Shown here piece by piece: positions 1 to 7,826 of a stretch of 64,000 bases of DNA. Location of the stretch: NCBI GenBank assembly GCA_034667525.1, contig JAXDJO010000017.1, forward strand, positions 1-64,000. Direction: 5' to 3'. The notes under the pieces were generated by a model that saw only the letters and a list, made by a program, of their open reading frames with translations, was not told where the DNA came from and did no database searches. The stretch is from DATAPE01 sp034667525 (GTDB lineage Bacteria > Actinomycetota > CADDZG01 > WHSQ01). Made by a program: the position numbers and the translations under genes. Numbering within the stretch: position 1 is the first letter of the stretch; every line of letters begins with the position of its first letter.

Positions 1-68
1 GCCGTGGGATCTCATGATTGCGCCTATCGGTTGATTCCTACACGCTCTCCATCCGCACAAATACGTAG

Positions 69-95
69 TAAGCCTTTCAGCCTGCCCTGCCGATA
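69..95 (+). promoter_or_regulatory. Possible WhiG/FliA-type promoter
   Basis: A GCCGATA box lies at 89-95 with TAAG at 69-72, a 16 base spacer, about 50 bp before the first gene. The sigma-28 (FliA/WhiG) consensus is TAAA-N15-GCCGATAA, so the resemblance is good at the -10 and fair at the -35. The 11-mer CCGATACACAG recurs at 63780-63790 before another gene start. The assignment is inferred from the motif only. Confidence 0.3.
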
Positions 96-144
96 CACAG
101 ACTTGACAGGGTGATCTCACCCCTTTAATCGACAGGAGCCCCAA

Positions 145-615
145 ATGACAATCATACGAAAGGCTTTACTCGGGGCACTGATCCCCACCCTCGTCATCGC
201 CGGAGCCGCGACCGCGCAGGCAAAGGTCAAGTTCTACAGCGTCCAGTACGAGTCCCCTGGAGTCGATAACGGCACCAACAAGAGCCTCAACGGCGAGTAC
301 GCGACCATTAGGAACTACGGCACCAGGACCAAGAATCTAAGAGGTTGGAAGCTCGTCGACAAACGCGATACCCAGCGTTCGATCGTCTACAAGTTCGGTC
401 GCTTCCGCCTTCGGCCGGGCCGGAGCGTGCGAATCCACACCGGGCGTGGCAGCAACACCCGAACCGATCGTTACTGGGGCCGGAGCGGGCTGAACGGCTA
501 CGTGTGGAGCGATAATCACGACACCGCCTACTTAAAGAAGCGCTCTGGAAGGCTGGCCGACAGCTGCTCGTGGATAAGCGCAACCAATCAGACCTCGCCC
601 CCGAAGATGTGCTGA
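145..615 (+). CDS. Secreted lamin-tail-domain (LTD) protein
   Basis: This 156-residue protein begins with a signal peptide (basic MTIIRK, hydrophobic stretch, cleavage near AQA-KV at about residue 26). The remainder looks like one lamin-tail domain: the stretch NGEYATIRNYGTRTKNLRGW and the later LRPGRSVRIHTG are typical of this Ig-like fold, and the pattern of W/Y and G residues fits. LTD domains occur in secreted or surface bacterial proteins, often joined to nucleases; here no enzyme domain is attached, so a binding or structural role outside the cell is inferred. AGGAG stands before the ATG. The gene is followed with overlap by a Nudix gene. Two Cys near the C-terminus may form a disulfide. 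Confidence 0.7.
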   Translation: MTIIRKALLGALIPTLVIAGAATAQAKVKFYSVQYESPGVDNGTNKSLNGEYATIRNYGTRTKNLRGWKLVDKRDTQRSIVYKFGRFRLRPGRSVRIHTGRGSNTRTDRYWGRSGLNGYVWSDNHDTAYLKKRSGRLADSCSWISATNQTSPPKMC

Positions 616-1064
616 AGAGGAACGCAATCAGACCGACCGCGGCGGCTGTCTGTTATCGATGGAGCGCTGGAACGCCTGAGTTCCTGCTGGTAAGGACGAA
701 GGCGGGGAGGTGGATCTTTCCCAAAGGCGGGATCGAACCAGGCGAGACCACGTGGCAGGCCGCCGCCCGCGAGGCGCTAGAAGAAGCCGGCGCAAGTGGC
801 AGGATCTGGGAGCGACCCGCGGGGACGTTCCTCGACCCGAAGAAGAACGATGCAGGATCGGCGGTCGAGGTCGTTGCCCATCTCTTGGAAGTGCAAACCG
901 AGCAAGCTCCATCGGAGCGATGGCGAACGCCAGAGTGGTTCACACCCGATGTCGCCAAACTCAAGCTCGCCGCAGGCCGCTCGGCGTTCTTGGCGTGGTC
1001 GCTGACCGACTTGATCGAACAGGCGATGGTTACACTCGGCTGCGATGAGGATCCTTCGTGGTAA
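570..1064 (+). CDS. Nudix hydrolase
   Basis: The 164-residue product carries a complete Nudix box near residues 53-76 (GGIEPGETTWQAAAREALEE followed by AG), including the REALEE core that binds the metal. Nudix enzymes hydrolyse nucleoside-diphosphate-linked compounds, and some act on diadenosine or inositol polyphosphates. It overlaps the preceding LTD gene by 46 bp from the ATG at 570; a GTG at 609 would reduce this overlap and is a credible alternative start, as neither has a clear ribosome site. Its end overlaps the VTC-domain gene. The neighbourhood with a polyphosphate polymerase makes a role in polyphosphate or inositol-phosphate turnover plausible, but substrate cannot be read from the sequence. 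Confidence 0.85.
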   Translation: MDKRNQSDLAPEDVLKRNAIRPTAAAVCYRWSAGTPEFLLVRTKAGRWIFPKGGIEPGETTWQAAAREALEEAGASGRIWERPAGTFLDPKKNDAGSAVEVVAHLLEVQTEQAPSERWRTPEWFTPDVAKLKLAAGRSAFLAWSLTDLIEQAMVTLGCDEDPSW

Positions 1065-1998
1065 CGCGCGGCTCGGTACGCTTCCAGAGGACTCGGGTGG
1101 CGAAGCATGGCCCCCGGATCTGGAGCAACTGCAACCTTCGTCCGACGAGATTTGGCCAGAAAGGCTAGAGCGCCGCTCCCGCCCGCGGCCCCCCCGGCAT
1201 TTCCGGAGGCTGGAACTCAAGTACATCCTGCCTGAGAGATATCTCGAGCACATCCTCGATTGGATCACCCCGCACACTGAGGTCGATCCCTATCTTGTCA
1301 AGGAAGGCCGCGGGCGCACGTCGTATCCAGTGACGTCGTTGTACTTTGACTCTTACGACCTCTTTTGTCTGGACGAGAAAGAAGCGGGACGCCGCTTCCG
1401 GCGAAAGATCCGTTTGCGTAGTTACGAGAAGGAGTTCGCCGAGACGGTCCCATGCTTCATGGAGATAAAGCGCCGACTCGACTTCGTCGTCCTGAAGGAT
1501 CGCATCGCCCTTCCGCGCGGACTATTGGCTGCGGGAGTGCCGATGAACAGGATGCTGGATTATCTGCTGAAGAACGCGACCGAGCGCGACGAGACGTGGA
1601 CCGAAGCGGTGATGATGAACAGCTGGTTCAACCTGGAGCCCACCGCGATCGTGCGGTACCAGCGCTATGCCTTTGCAGATTCAACCGACCCCAGCACCCG
1701 TCTGACGATCGACCTGGACATCGAGGGCAGCTTCAAGCCACCATCTCTGGTGGGGACGGTTCCCCTGCGCTCCATCGACAACCTGATGGCGACTGGTATC
1801 ACCGGGATCTCGGGCCGCTTCGGGATATTGGAACTGAAGTGCAACCACATGATCCCGTGGTGGTTCCACGCCATGGTTATGGATCTCGAACTGATGCGGG
1901 ACGCCTTCTCCAAATACTTCCTGGTTGTATTAGGTTTGCGCCCGCAGATCTACGAGGACTGTGACGATCGCTTTCAGGAGGCAGGGTGGATCGGTTAG
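1045..1998 (+). CDS. VTC-domain polyphosphate polymerase family protein
   Basis: The 317-residue protein matches the VTC domain family (catalytic domain of the yeast vacuolar transporter chaperone, which makes polyphosphate from ATP). The tunnel-fold start is seen at FRRLELKYILPE (about residue 53), followed by TSLYFDSYDL and RRKIRLRSYE, where conserved basic residues line the active tunnel, and a late acidic GILELKCN strand. It overlaps the Nudix gene by 20 bp and the following DUF4956 gene by 13 bp, so the four genes are probably cotranscribed. The pairing of a VTC domain with DUF4956 is a recurrent bacterial arrangement. The start is uncertain; the first 50 residues look unstructured and a later start is possible. 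Confidence 0.8.
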   Translation: MRILRGNARLGTLPEDSGGEAWPPDLEQLQPSSDEIWPERLERRSRPRPPRHFRRLELKYILPERYLEHILDWITPHTEVDPYLVKEGRGRTSYPVTSLYFDSYDLFCLDEKEAGRRFRRKIRLRSYEKEFAETVPCFMEIKRRLDFVVLKDRIALPRGLLAAGVPMNRMLDYLLKNATERDETWTEAVMMNSWFNLEPTAIVRYQRYAFADSTDPSTRLTIDLDIEGSFKPPSLVGTVPLRSIDNLMATGITGISGRFGILELKCNHMIPWWFHAMVMDLELMRDAFSKYFLVVLGLRPQIYEDCDDRFQEAGWIG

Positions 1999-2699
1999 CG
2001 CAACTGCCGTTGCCAGCAGTTACCCCCAACCCACGATCGCTCGCCGGTGCGCACCCCTTGACCGCGGCCTTCACCCTCTTGAGCACGCTGGCCCTGTGTC
2101 TGTTGATCGCGTGGATCTACAAGGCGACACACCGGGGACTCAGCTACTCGCAGACCTTCCAGTTCTCTCTGGTGATGCTGGGGATGCTCGGCGCCACCAT
2201 CATGATGGTCGCCAGCAGCGGACTGCTTCCGGCGGTGGGGATCCTCGGGGGCTTCTCGCTCATCCGGTTCCGTACCGTGATCAAGGACCCCAAGGACATG
2301 GCCTACATCCTCTTCGCCCTGGCGATCGGGCTCGCCATGGGGGCACGGCTCTACTATCTCGGAGCGGTCACGACAGTGATCATCTGCATCGTCATCGTCG
2401 TCCTGACCCGGATGAACTTCGGGCTTGCTTCGACCCACGAGTCGATAATCCGGTTGACGTGCACAGCAGCCGATGAAGGACAAGCGGTAGACGCGGATGC
2501 TTATGAACAGATTCTCGATCGGCTGGCACAGTCGTCCCATCTTCTGAGCGCGGTCGGCCATGGTACCCGGATGGAGTTGACCTATGGTGTGCGTCCGAAA
2601 CGTGGCGGCACTAATCTGGAAATCCTCATGGCTCTTCGGGAGCAACATGATGTCGAGCACGCGGAACTGTTCGATACCAAGCACCAGGTTGAGTTTTAG
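1986..2699 (+). CDS. DUF4956 membrane protein
   Basis: This 237-residue protein starts at a GTG placed just after AGGAGG. It has about four hydrophobic segments: near residues 27-45, 62-82, 108-125 and 127-145, with the characteristic loop GGFSLIRFRTVIKDPKDMAY between the second and third. A soluble C-terminal domain of about 85 residues follows. These features fit DUF4956, a membrane family found beside VTC-domain polymerases, whose biochemical role is not established. A role in moving or anchoring the polyphosphate product at the membrane is an inference from context only. Confidence 0.75.
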   Translation: MDRLAQLPLPAVTPNPRSLAGAHPLTAAFTLLSTLALCLLIAWIYKATHRGLSYSQTFQFSLVMLGMLGATIMMVASSGLLPAVGILGGFSLIRFRTVIKDPKDMAYILFALAIGLAMGARLYYLGAVTTVIICIVIVVLTRMNFGLASTHESIIRLTCTAADEGQAVDADAYEQILDRLAQSSHLLSAVGHGTRMELTYGVRPKRGGTNLEILMALREQHDVEHAELFDTKHQVEF

Positions 2700-2703
2700 G
2701 GAC

Positions 2704-3210
2704 TCAGCTATTCGATCCGCCGTTGTACAGCGGTACTACAGGAGGTAATGAGAAGGCCGCCGTCTGGCTATCGAGGTAGCGCAGCCCCCACACGGGATGG
2801 ATCTCGTTCCATCCATTGTTCTGATCGAGCACCCAACTTCCGAAGACCGCGAGGTGCTCTCCGACGGTGGGTGCTGGCAACCTCTGTCCGGGCATGATCT
2901 CGATAACGAGATCGCCATTCTCGGAGTTGTAATTGCCTTCGTTCAAGAAGTGGGTGAACCCTGCGTCTGGGCGCACCAAGATATGCAGATCACCGTCGCT
3001 GCGGTTCTCAACCTGCGTGACCGTCCCGCGGAACCACTGGCACTCTTTGAGCACGTGGAGACGGTTGTTGTTGTAGACCCCTAGTTTCGCGTGGGTGGGA
3101 CAGGTGAAATGCACCGTTCGGGAAGGATCGGCGGAGGGTGTCGCAGATGACCCGGCGCATCCTGCCCCGGCAATGACTGCCAACAGGGCAGCCAGGATTC
3201 GGACCTTCAC
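2704..3210 (-). CDS. Putative lipoprotein with OB-fold-like domain
   Basis: The 168-residue product has a lipoprotein signal peptide with the lipobox IAGAGC, cleavage before Cys18. The mature part contains CQWFRGTVTQVENRSDGDLH, GEHLAVFGSWVLDQNNGWNE and a downstream IHPVWGLRYL; the strand pattern resembles an OB-like fold seen in uncharacterised actinobacterial envelope proteins. The GTG start lies one base after the stop of the upstream gene (TGACGTG), indicating translational coupling with it. It converges on the DUF4956 gene. No enzymatic motif is seen; function unknown. Confidence 0.6.
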   Translation of the reverse strand: MKVRILAALLAVIAGAGCAGSSATPSADPSRTVHFTCPTHAKLGVYNNNRLHVLKECQWFRGTVTQVENRSDGDLHILVRPDAGFTHFLNEGNYNSENGDLVIEIMPGQRLPAPTVGEHLAVFGSWVLDQNNGWNEIHPVWGLRYLDSQTAAFSLPPVVPLYNGGSNS

Positions 3211-3211
3211 G

Positions 3212-3703
3212 TCAGCAGTAGGGCTGGGGTGGGCAGAGGTTCACCGTCAACGTTGTCTTGGGCGAGGTGAACAGCGACAGGACCGAGGTCTGATTCTGCT
3301 TCAACCACAGCAAGCTCCACTCTCCACCGGCGCCAGGGTCCGACTTCGTCCCCAGCGTCCAGCCACCAGCGATCATCGCGCGCAGATAGAAATCGAAGAG
3401 CCTGTTGCTGTTCGCGGGAGTGAGGCCCCCGGGCCCTGGCACGAACGCATCCTTGCCTGGGCGGGCGACATCCTGCTTCATACCGTAAGCCCTGGGCGGT
3501 ACGGGGACCTGAGTGCCTTTGATATAGCTGACCGACAGCTTCGCACCTGCCGGTATCAGCCCCGATGATTCGGTGTGCGCGCGGATGACGGGGATGCTGA
3601 CGAGGATCAGAAGTAGTAACGCAACGCCACTGATGTTCACCCAGGGCACCCGCACGCGGCTAGAGGTGCGAAGCGTTGTGCTGGAGTGCAGTCGCGGATG
3701 CAT
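3212..3703 (-). CDS. Hypothetical single-pass membrane protein
   Basis: This 163-residue protein has a basic N-terminus, one hydrophobic segment at about residues 22-42 and an extracytoplasmic remainder. The outer part has an FDFYLRAMIAGGWTLGTK stretch followed by a beta-rich tail, suggesting a small sensor or envelope domain, with two Cys close to the C-terminus. It is the first gene of a two-gene minus-strand unit with the lipoprotein that follows one base later. I do not recognise the family. Confidence 0.5.
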   Translation of the reverse strand: MHPRLHSSTTLRTSSRVRVPWVNISGVALLLLILVSIPVIRAHTESSGLIPAGAKLSVSYIKGTQVPVPPRAYGMKQDVARPGKDAFVPGPGGLTPANSNRLFDFYLRAMIAGGWTLGTKSDPGAGGEWSLLWLKQNQTSVLSLFTSPKTTLTVNLCPPQPYC

Positions 3704-4017
3704 CCATTCACCCTAGCCCTAGGAGGCGACCCGGTTGGGCTGCTTTCGATCGCTTCTCGCCAGCACGAACACGCGGCTTGAGTTGCAGGAGCCTGGACCC
3801 CGCTAGGGTTCGCAGTGGAGGTTGGAGGCACCGGTTGCTGCGACCCCAAGTCCGGCCCTCGCCCAACCAGCTTAGCAACCCAAAAGGGAGAGCGAGGTTC
3901 CTCGAATCTCGATACGCGATCAGTGCTCGGCGTGGGAGATGCGGACAGCAAGACGAGCCGATCTGCTTCGGAGTCTGCGGCTAGCCTCGCGAGATCGGAT
4001 TCGTTAACGGAGGTCTG
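3704..4017. other. Intergenic region, no gene recognised
   Basis: This 314 bp stretch separates divergent transcription units and must hold promoters for both. A CCCTAGCCCTAGG motif lies at the left edge, close to the minus-strand start. GGAGG stands five bases before the ATG at 4018. No convincing coding frame, tRNA or terminator was seen. Confidence 0.4.
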
Positions 4018-4635
4018 ATGCGCCTACGAGTGCTGCAAGGGGAACGGTCCTTTTTCGACCTGTTCGAAAATCTCGCGAACAAGGTCCAGACCGGTGCCGA
4101 AGAGCTGCTCGATCTGTTGAAGAACTACCGCGACCTAGAGAGAAAGACCCAGAGGGTGCTCGACATCGAGCACGAGGGCGACGAGCTGACGCACGAGGTC
4201 ATGCGACGACTGAACACCAGCTTCGTGACTCCCTTCGATCGGGAAGACATCCAGCAACTAGCTTCCAACCTCGATGACGTGCTGGATCACATCGAGGCAG
4301 CAGCCGAGTTCCTTCAGCTGCACAAGATCGATCAACCTCTTCCCCAGATGATCTCGCTAATGGAGACGCTGACGGACTCGGCCCGCAAGACCGCCGCGGC
4401 GATGCCCAACCTCAGAAGCATGAAGGATCTCGAGCGCTACTGGATCGAGATCAATCGCCTGGAGAACGAAGGAGACCGCTTCTACCGGCGCACGATCGCG
4501 GAGTTGTTCTCCGGTGACTACAAGGCGATGGATGTGCTGAAATGGAAAGAGATCATCGAGCAGATAGAACAGGGCATCGATCGTCTTGAAGATGTAGCCA
4601 ACACTATCGAGACGATCTCTCTGAAACAGAGCTGA
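4018..4635 (+). CDS. DUF47 family PhoU-like phosphate transport regulator
   Basis: The 205-residue all-alpha protein matches the DUF47/TIGR00153 family related to PhoU. Two helical repeats carry the paired metal-binding type motifs: DIEHEGDELTHEV near residue 50 and RLENEGDRFYRRT near residue 150, with PFDREDIQQLASNLDDVLDH between. Members are encoded with Pit-type low-affinity phosphate transporters and are thought to control them. Here the stop codon overlaps the start of a pit gene (TGATG), but that pit gene is truncated, so this regulator may have lost its local partner. GGAGG precedes the ATG. Confidence 0.85.
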   Translation: MRLRVLQGERSFFDLFENLANKVQTGAEELLDLLKNYRDLERKTQRVLDIEHEGDELTHEVMRRLNTSFVTPFDREDIQQLASNLDDVLDHIEAAAEFLQLHKIDQPLPQMISLMETLTDSARKTAAAMPNLRSMKDLERYWIEINRLENEGDRFYRRTIAELFSGDYKAMDVLKWKEIIEQIEQGIDRLEDVANTIETISLKQS

Positions 4636-4876
4636 TGTTCAGCCTTAGCTTCGAGGCGATCGTTATCATCCTCGTGGCTCTGTCTTTGACTTCGTGAATG
4701 GGTTCCATGACGCTGCCAACTCGATCGCTACCGTCGTCTCGACCCGTGTCCTCTCGCCGCGGTTGGCAGTGGCGTGGGCTGCCGTTTGGAACTTCGTCGC
4801 CTTCCTCGTGTTCGGGACTGCGGTAGCCAAGACCGTGGGAGCCGGCACGATCGACCTGGGACGCCTGGCCACTTAG
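4635..4876 (+). pseudogene. Truncated, frameshifted PiT inorganic phosphate transporter
   Basis: The ATG overlaps the DUF47 stop. The first 16 codons (MFSLSFEAIVIILVAL) continue, after loss of one base near 4684, in a second frame reading FDFVNGFHDAANSIATVVST, the signature of the first PiT repeat, followed by LVFGTAVAKTVG-like residues. The frame ends at TAG 4874-4876 after only about 80 residues, whereas intact transporters have well over 300. Beyond this point the DNA matches a helicase gene on the other strand, so the 3' part was removed by a rearrangement. Both the frameshift and the truncation make it non-functional. Confidence 0.8.
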
Positions 4877-5110
4877 GGCGACATAGAGGAGGCGTCGTGC
4901 GTCTGGCTGGTCGGGGAACGGCGAGGCGCTGCAGTGGGCCACTATGACGTGGTCAAACTCCTGGCCCTTGGCCTTGTGGATGGTGCTGGTGCAGCGGGTT
5001 GGCACATTGCCGGCGTCATGGCGGTACTGCACCTCGGCATCGAGCGCCGCCCGCGGCGTCTCATCCTCCGGGGCCGCAGTCGTGCGAGCACACCTGGTGG
5101 CTAGAGGACT
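4860..5110 (-). pseudogene. C-terminal fragment of a UvrD/PcrA-like helicase
   Basis: Read on the minus strand, this region encodes ALDAEVQYRHDAG, then TSTIHKAKGQEFDHVIVAHC and RRLLYVALS. These are motif V and motif VI neighbourhoods of superfamily I UvrD-type helicases, where the normal order ends in a YVALTRA-like motif. The homology stops at about 4870 inside the arginine-finger motif, exactly where the phosphate transporter remnant begins on the other strand. No N-terminal Walker region is present in the following kilobase. It is a remnant joined to pit at a rearrangement point. Confidence 0.65.
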
Positions 5111-5262
5111 ACACGGATGCCCGCAAGATCCGCGATCGAAAGCTGTTGCTTAGTCAGTCCGCCGAGTTCCGACCCGCCCGACGGGCCTTCATGCGCCCGA
5201 GGAGATACTGCCTGCATGAAGGAACCGGGCGGACAGCGATCCTTTCCCCGGGATCGAGGTGA

Positions 5263-5805
5263 CTAATCCTCCTCGAGCCTCTGTAGGATCCTCCCGACAG
5301 TCTTGATGGTGCGAGTGGTTACCTCTTTGCCGAATTGTTTCTCGATCCACCGGTAGTGATCCGAAGGCCGGGGGCTCTTCGGATCGACAACGCTGCCCAG
5401 GGTCACTTCGTCGAGGGCAACGACCTTGAAGCTTCGATCATGCGGTTGGTAAGGAAGGCGGGGAATCGTTGGAGGTCTCCTCTTGAGAAACGTAACGTCG
5501 ACGTCGTCCGGGTGAGATCGAGCTAACGATGTGAGTGCACCCCGCTGGAGGAGGTCTTGAATCTGTTTCTTGCTGCGAATGATGGTCGTGCTCGTGAATC
5601 CAAGTTCTCTCGACCATGCCGCCTCTAACTGACTCTCGAACTTTTGAATGGACGATGAAGGACTCTCGAACAGAACGTTGCCGGTCGTGATCACAGTGCG
5701 GACATTCTCGAACCCGAGACCAACGAACACCTCGCGCAGTTTCTCGTTGCGCATGTTCGGATTCATCGGGCCGATACCTCGCAGCAAGGCGGCGAAGCTA
5801 GGCAT
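5263..5805 (-). CDS. DUF1697 domain protein
   Basis: The 180-residue protein starts MPSFAALLRGIGP and continues with MRNEKLREVFVGLGFENVRT and ITTGNVLFES, the conserved N-terminal features of DUF1697, a family of about 180 residues in soil bacteria. It ends with DHYRWIEKQFGKEVTTRTIK, also typical. Length is full for the family. The function is not established; no transmembrane segment or catalytic triad is apparent. No clear ribosome site precedes the ATG, so it may be leaderless. Confidence 0.85.
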   Translation of the reverse strand: MPSFAALLRGIGPMNPNMRNEKLREVFVGLGFENVRTVITTGNVLFESPSSSIQKFESQLEAAWSRELGFTSTTIIRSKKQIQDLLQRGALTSLARSHPDDVDVTFLKRRPPTIPRLPYQPHDRSFKVVALDEVTLGSVVDPKSPRPSDHYRWIEKQFGKEVTTRTIKTVGRILQRLEED

Positions 5806-6535
5806 GACTTAAGGTTAATTGGCATGAGCCCATAGGTAGAGACTCGAACAAAGCTGCCTGATATCGCTTTCTAGTGGACAGAAACTCACACTCGGGGTGG
5901 TGGATGTTCCCGCCGGACGCGCTCCCGGGGGCCCGCGTGTGGTGTGGTTACCGTGTCTCGGAGGCGATGTCGCAGCACCCAGACCCAGCCGGGCACCCTG
6001 TCCCCGATTTAGTGCGGGACACGATGCAAAAGCTAGAAAAGCCGCTCTGCGCCACGTGCGAGCTGGGGGCCATATCCAGCCTGGCGTCGGTCAGTAGTAA
6101 CAACCCGTAGTCATTCTCGTAGTAACTGACCGGAATAGCCAACGTTAGTACCGAGTAACTACTAAGGCGCAGTAACTCTCGTAGTAACTCTAGTTAGTCA
6201 ACCCGAGTGACTACCAAGGTTAGTAACTCAGTAACTAACGCGCTCATTACATAACAGTCCGACCCATCGGAAAGCCTCCTGCAGCGCGGATCATCGAGGT
6301 AACCCCCGAGGGGCGTATTTATTAGCAGGACAAGCGCGGCGGCTTTTACTTCTCCAATATCGTCGGCGTGAACGCGGGTTTCGAGTCATTTCTGTCACCC
6401 GATGGCAGATCTACCTGCGCGAGGGAGCGCGCCTCGAGACTTTCTCGAGGTGGTCAGGCCGAGTTTGCGGCGAACCTTTCGCTCGTGCGAGCAGAGGAAA
6501 GACTGACCTTGGCGCCAGGTGACGGGGCTGTAGGC
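5806..6535. other. 730 bp region without recognisable genes
   Basis: Small open frames exist here (for example 5874-6110 plus), but none has a family resemblance or convincing start. The middle part, 6095-6236, is an iterated TAGTAACT array described separately and is clearly lower in GC than the surroundings. The stretch 6300-6535 keeps some coding-like texture in several frames, which may be decayed genes, but I cannot name them. Confidence 0.4.
6095..6236. repeat. Iterated TAGTAACT motif array
   Basis: Within about 140 bp the core TAGTAACT or AGTAACT occurs at 6095, 6120, 6154, 6171, 6182, 6221 and 6230, with partial or inverted forms (TAGTA 6146, AACTACTA 6157, TTAGT 6194, TGACTA 6208). 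Spacing is irregular and both orientations occur, so it is neither a CRISPR nor a simple tandem repeat. Such clusters can be binding sites for a multimeric DNA-binding protein or decayed iteron-like DNA; this is inference. Confidence 0.6.
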
Positions 6536-6563
6536 ATGGGGAAAACATTCAACGTTCGTAAGG

Positions 6564-6704
6564 GTGGAAGGCCTCTACCACCGCGGAGAGCACCACAAGG
6601 CCGGCGACACCTTCGAAGCCGCCCACGTGCCCGATTACTTCACGCGGTTGGGCTACGTGCTCGAAGTGAAGCCCGAAACGAAGAAGGCCAAGGCAAAGAA
6701 GTAG
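6564..6704 (+). CDS. Possible small protein, may be frameshifted
   Basis: From GTG 6564 a 46-codon frame reads VEGLYHRGEHHKAGDTFEAA, then YFTRLGYVLEVK and a lysine-rich tail ending at TAG 6702-6704. The composition (short beta strands, basic end) resembles small head-tail-connector or accessory proteins of phages, but no family is assigned. An ATG at 6536 gives MGKTFNVR in a frame one base off, and joining the two would give a natural ~55-residue protein, so a single-base insertion around 6560 is likely. Confidence 0.3.
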   Translation: MEGLYHRGEHHKAGDTFEAAHVPDYFTRLGYVLEVKPETKKAKAKK

Positions 6705-6842
6705 CAGAGCATCAGGGGCGGCCGGCCCAATCCCCGCCGGCCGTCCCTACTCACTTTCGACGGACGTAAGCTGAAGCCTCGGATACCTGGTTGTGGTGGC
6801 CGGCATCCGATGCCACAACGATCCAGGAGATAGGAGTGAATG

Positions 6843-7727
6843 ATGCGAGCGATCGTCGCTATCACACTGGCTATGTCGCTCCTTGGGATCTTCACGCCCG
6901 CAGGTCAAGCCTCGACCCCGACCTGCGGTGGTTTGCCGGCGACCATCGTCGGCACGAGTGGAAACGACACATTGACCGGAACCGACGGCCCCGATGTGAT
7001 CGTGGGACTGCAGGGCGACGATGTTATTCACGGAGGCGGCGGAAGCGACTACATCTGCGGCAACAAGGGCAACGACACTGTCTACGGAGAGAACGACCCC
7101 GACAACCTGCTGGCAGGCGGGAATGGCAACGACAAGATCTACGGAGGCGCTGACAATGGCGAGGGCGATGTTCTCGACGGCGGCGCGGGAAACGATGTGA
7201 TCGACGGTGGTTCGACCCCGGGGGACTTTGGGGACGTCGTTCAGTACCAAGATGCTCCCGGCCCGGTGGACGTCAACCTCGACACCGGCGTCGCGACCGG
7301 CGATGGTACAGATTCGGTGTCGGGGATCGAGAACGTGCTCGGGTCCAACTTCGGCGACACCATCGTTGGCGGTACCAGCCCCATTCAGGGTCTCCAAGGA
7401 GCGGACGGGAACGACTACATCAAGCTGACCAGTAACGCGAATTTCGTTATCGGCGGCAACGGTGTCGATACCATCAAGATCACGCCGGGCGTTTATAGCG
7501 ACGCCGGCCTGACCGGGGGCCCGGGGAACGACGTCTTCATCGGAAGCGCAGCCGGCGACACCATGAACATCCAGGACGACTCGGGAAACGAGACCGCGTA
7601 CGGCCGCGGCGGAAACGACACCATAAACATGACCGACGGCCAGCCTGGAGACACCGCCAACGGCCAGGACGGCACCGACACATGCAACGTGGACACCGGA
7701 GACCAGACACTGAACTGCGAAAACTAG
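6843..7727 (+). CDS. Secreted RTX/hemolysin-type calcium-binding repeat protein
   Basis: This 294-residue protein has a signal peptide (MRAIVAITLAMSLLGIFTPA, cleavage after GQA) and then a series of RTX nonapeptides of the form GGxGxDxxx: GTSGNDTLTGTDGPDVIVG, GGGGSDYICG, GGNGNDKIYGG, GGAGNDVIDGG and, near the end, GRGGNDTINM. These coil into a calcium-binding parallel beta-roll outside the cell. No catalytic domain is attached and no type I secretion genes are nearby, so export is by the Sec signal peptide. Two tandem ATG codons exist; the second at 6843 is better spaced from GGAG. Cys pairs may stabilise the roll. Confidence 0.85.
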   Translation: MRAIVAITLAMSLLGIFTPAGQASTPTCGGLPATIVGTSGNDTLTGTDGPDVIVGLQGDDVIHGGGGSDYICGNKGNDTVYGENDPDNLLAGGNGNDKIYGGADNGEGDVLDGGAGNDVIDGGSTPGDFGDVVQYQDAPGPVDVNLDTGVATGDGTDSVSGIENVLGSNFGDTIVGGTSPIQGLQGADGNDYIKLTSNANFVIGGNGVDTIKITPGVYSDAGLTGGPGNDVFIGSAAGDTMNIQDDSGNETAYGRGGNDTINMTDGQPGDTANGQDGTDTCNVDTGDQTLNCEN

Positions 7728-7826
7728 CGGGGGCAGTTCTCCAGCTTCGTCATCCACGTTCCGAGACGAGCCTGAAGCAAGAGAGATCCCGCAACAGGCT
7801 TTGGGGCTTGGACGTCGGGCGCGATT

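Noticed and set aside
5874..6110. 78-codon open frame on the plus strand
   Set aside because: No ribosome site, no family resemblance, and its end runs into the TAGTAACT array.
6095..6236. CRISPR array
   Set aside because: The repeats are 7-8 bp, irregularly spaced and in both orientations; no cas gene is in the window.
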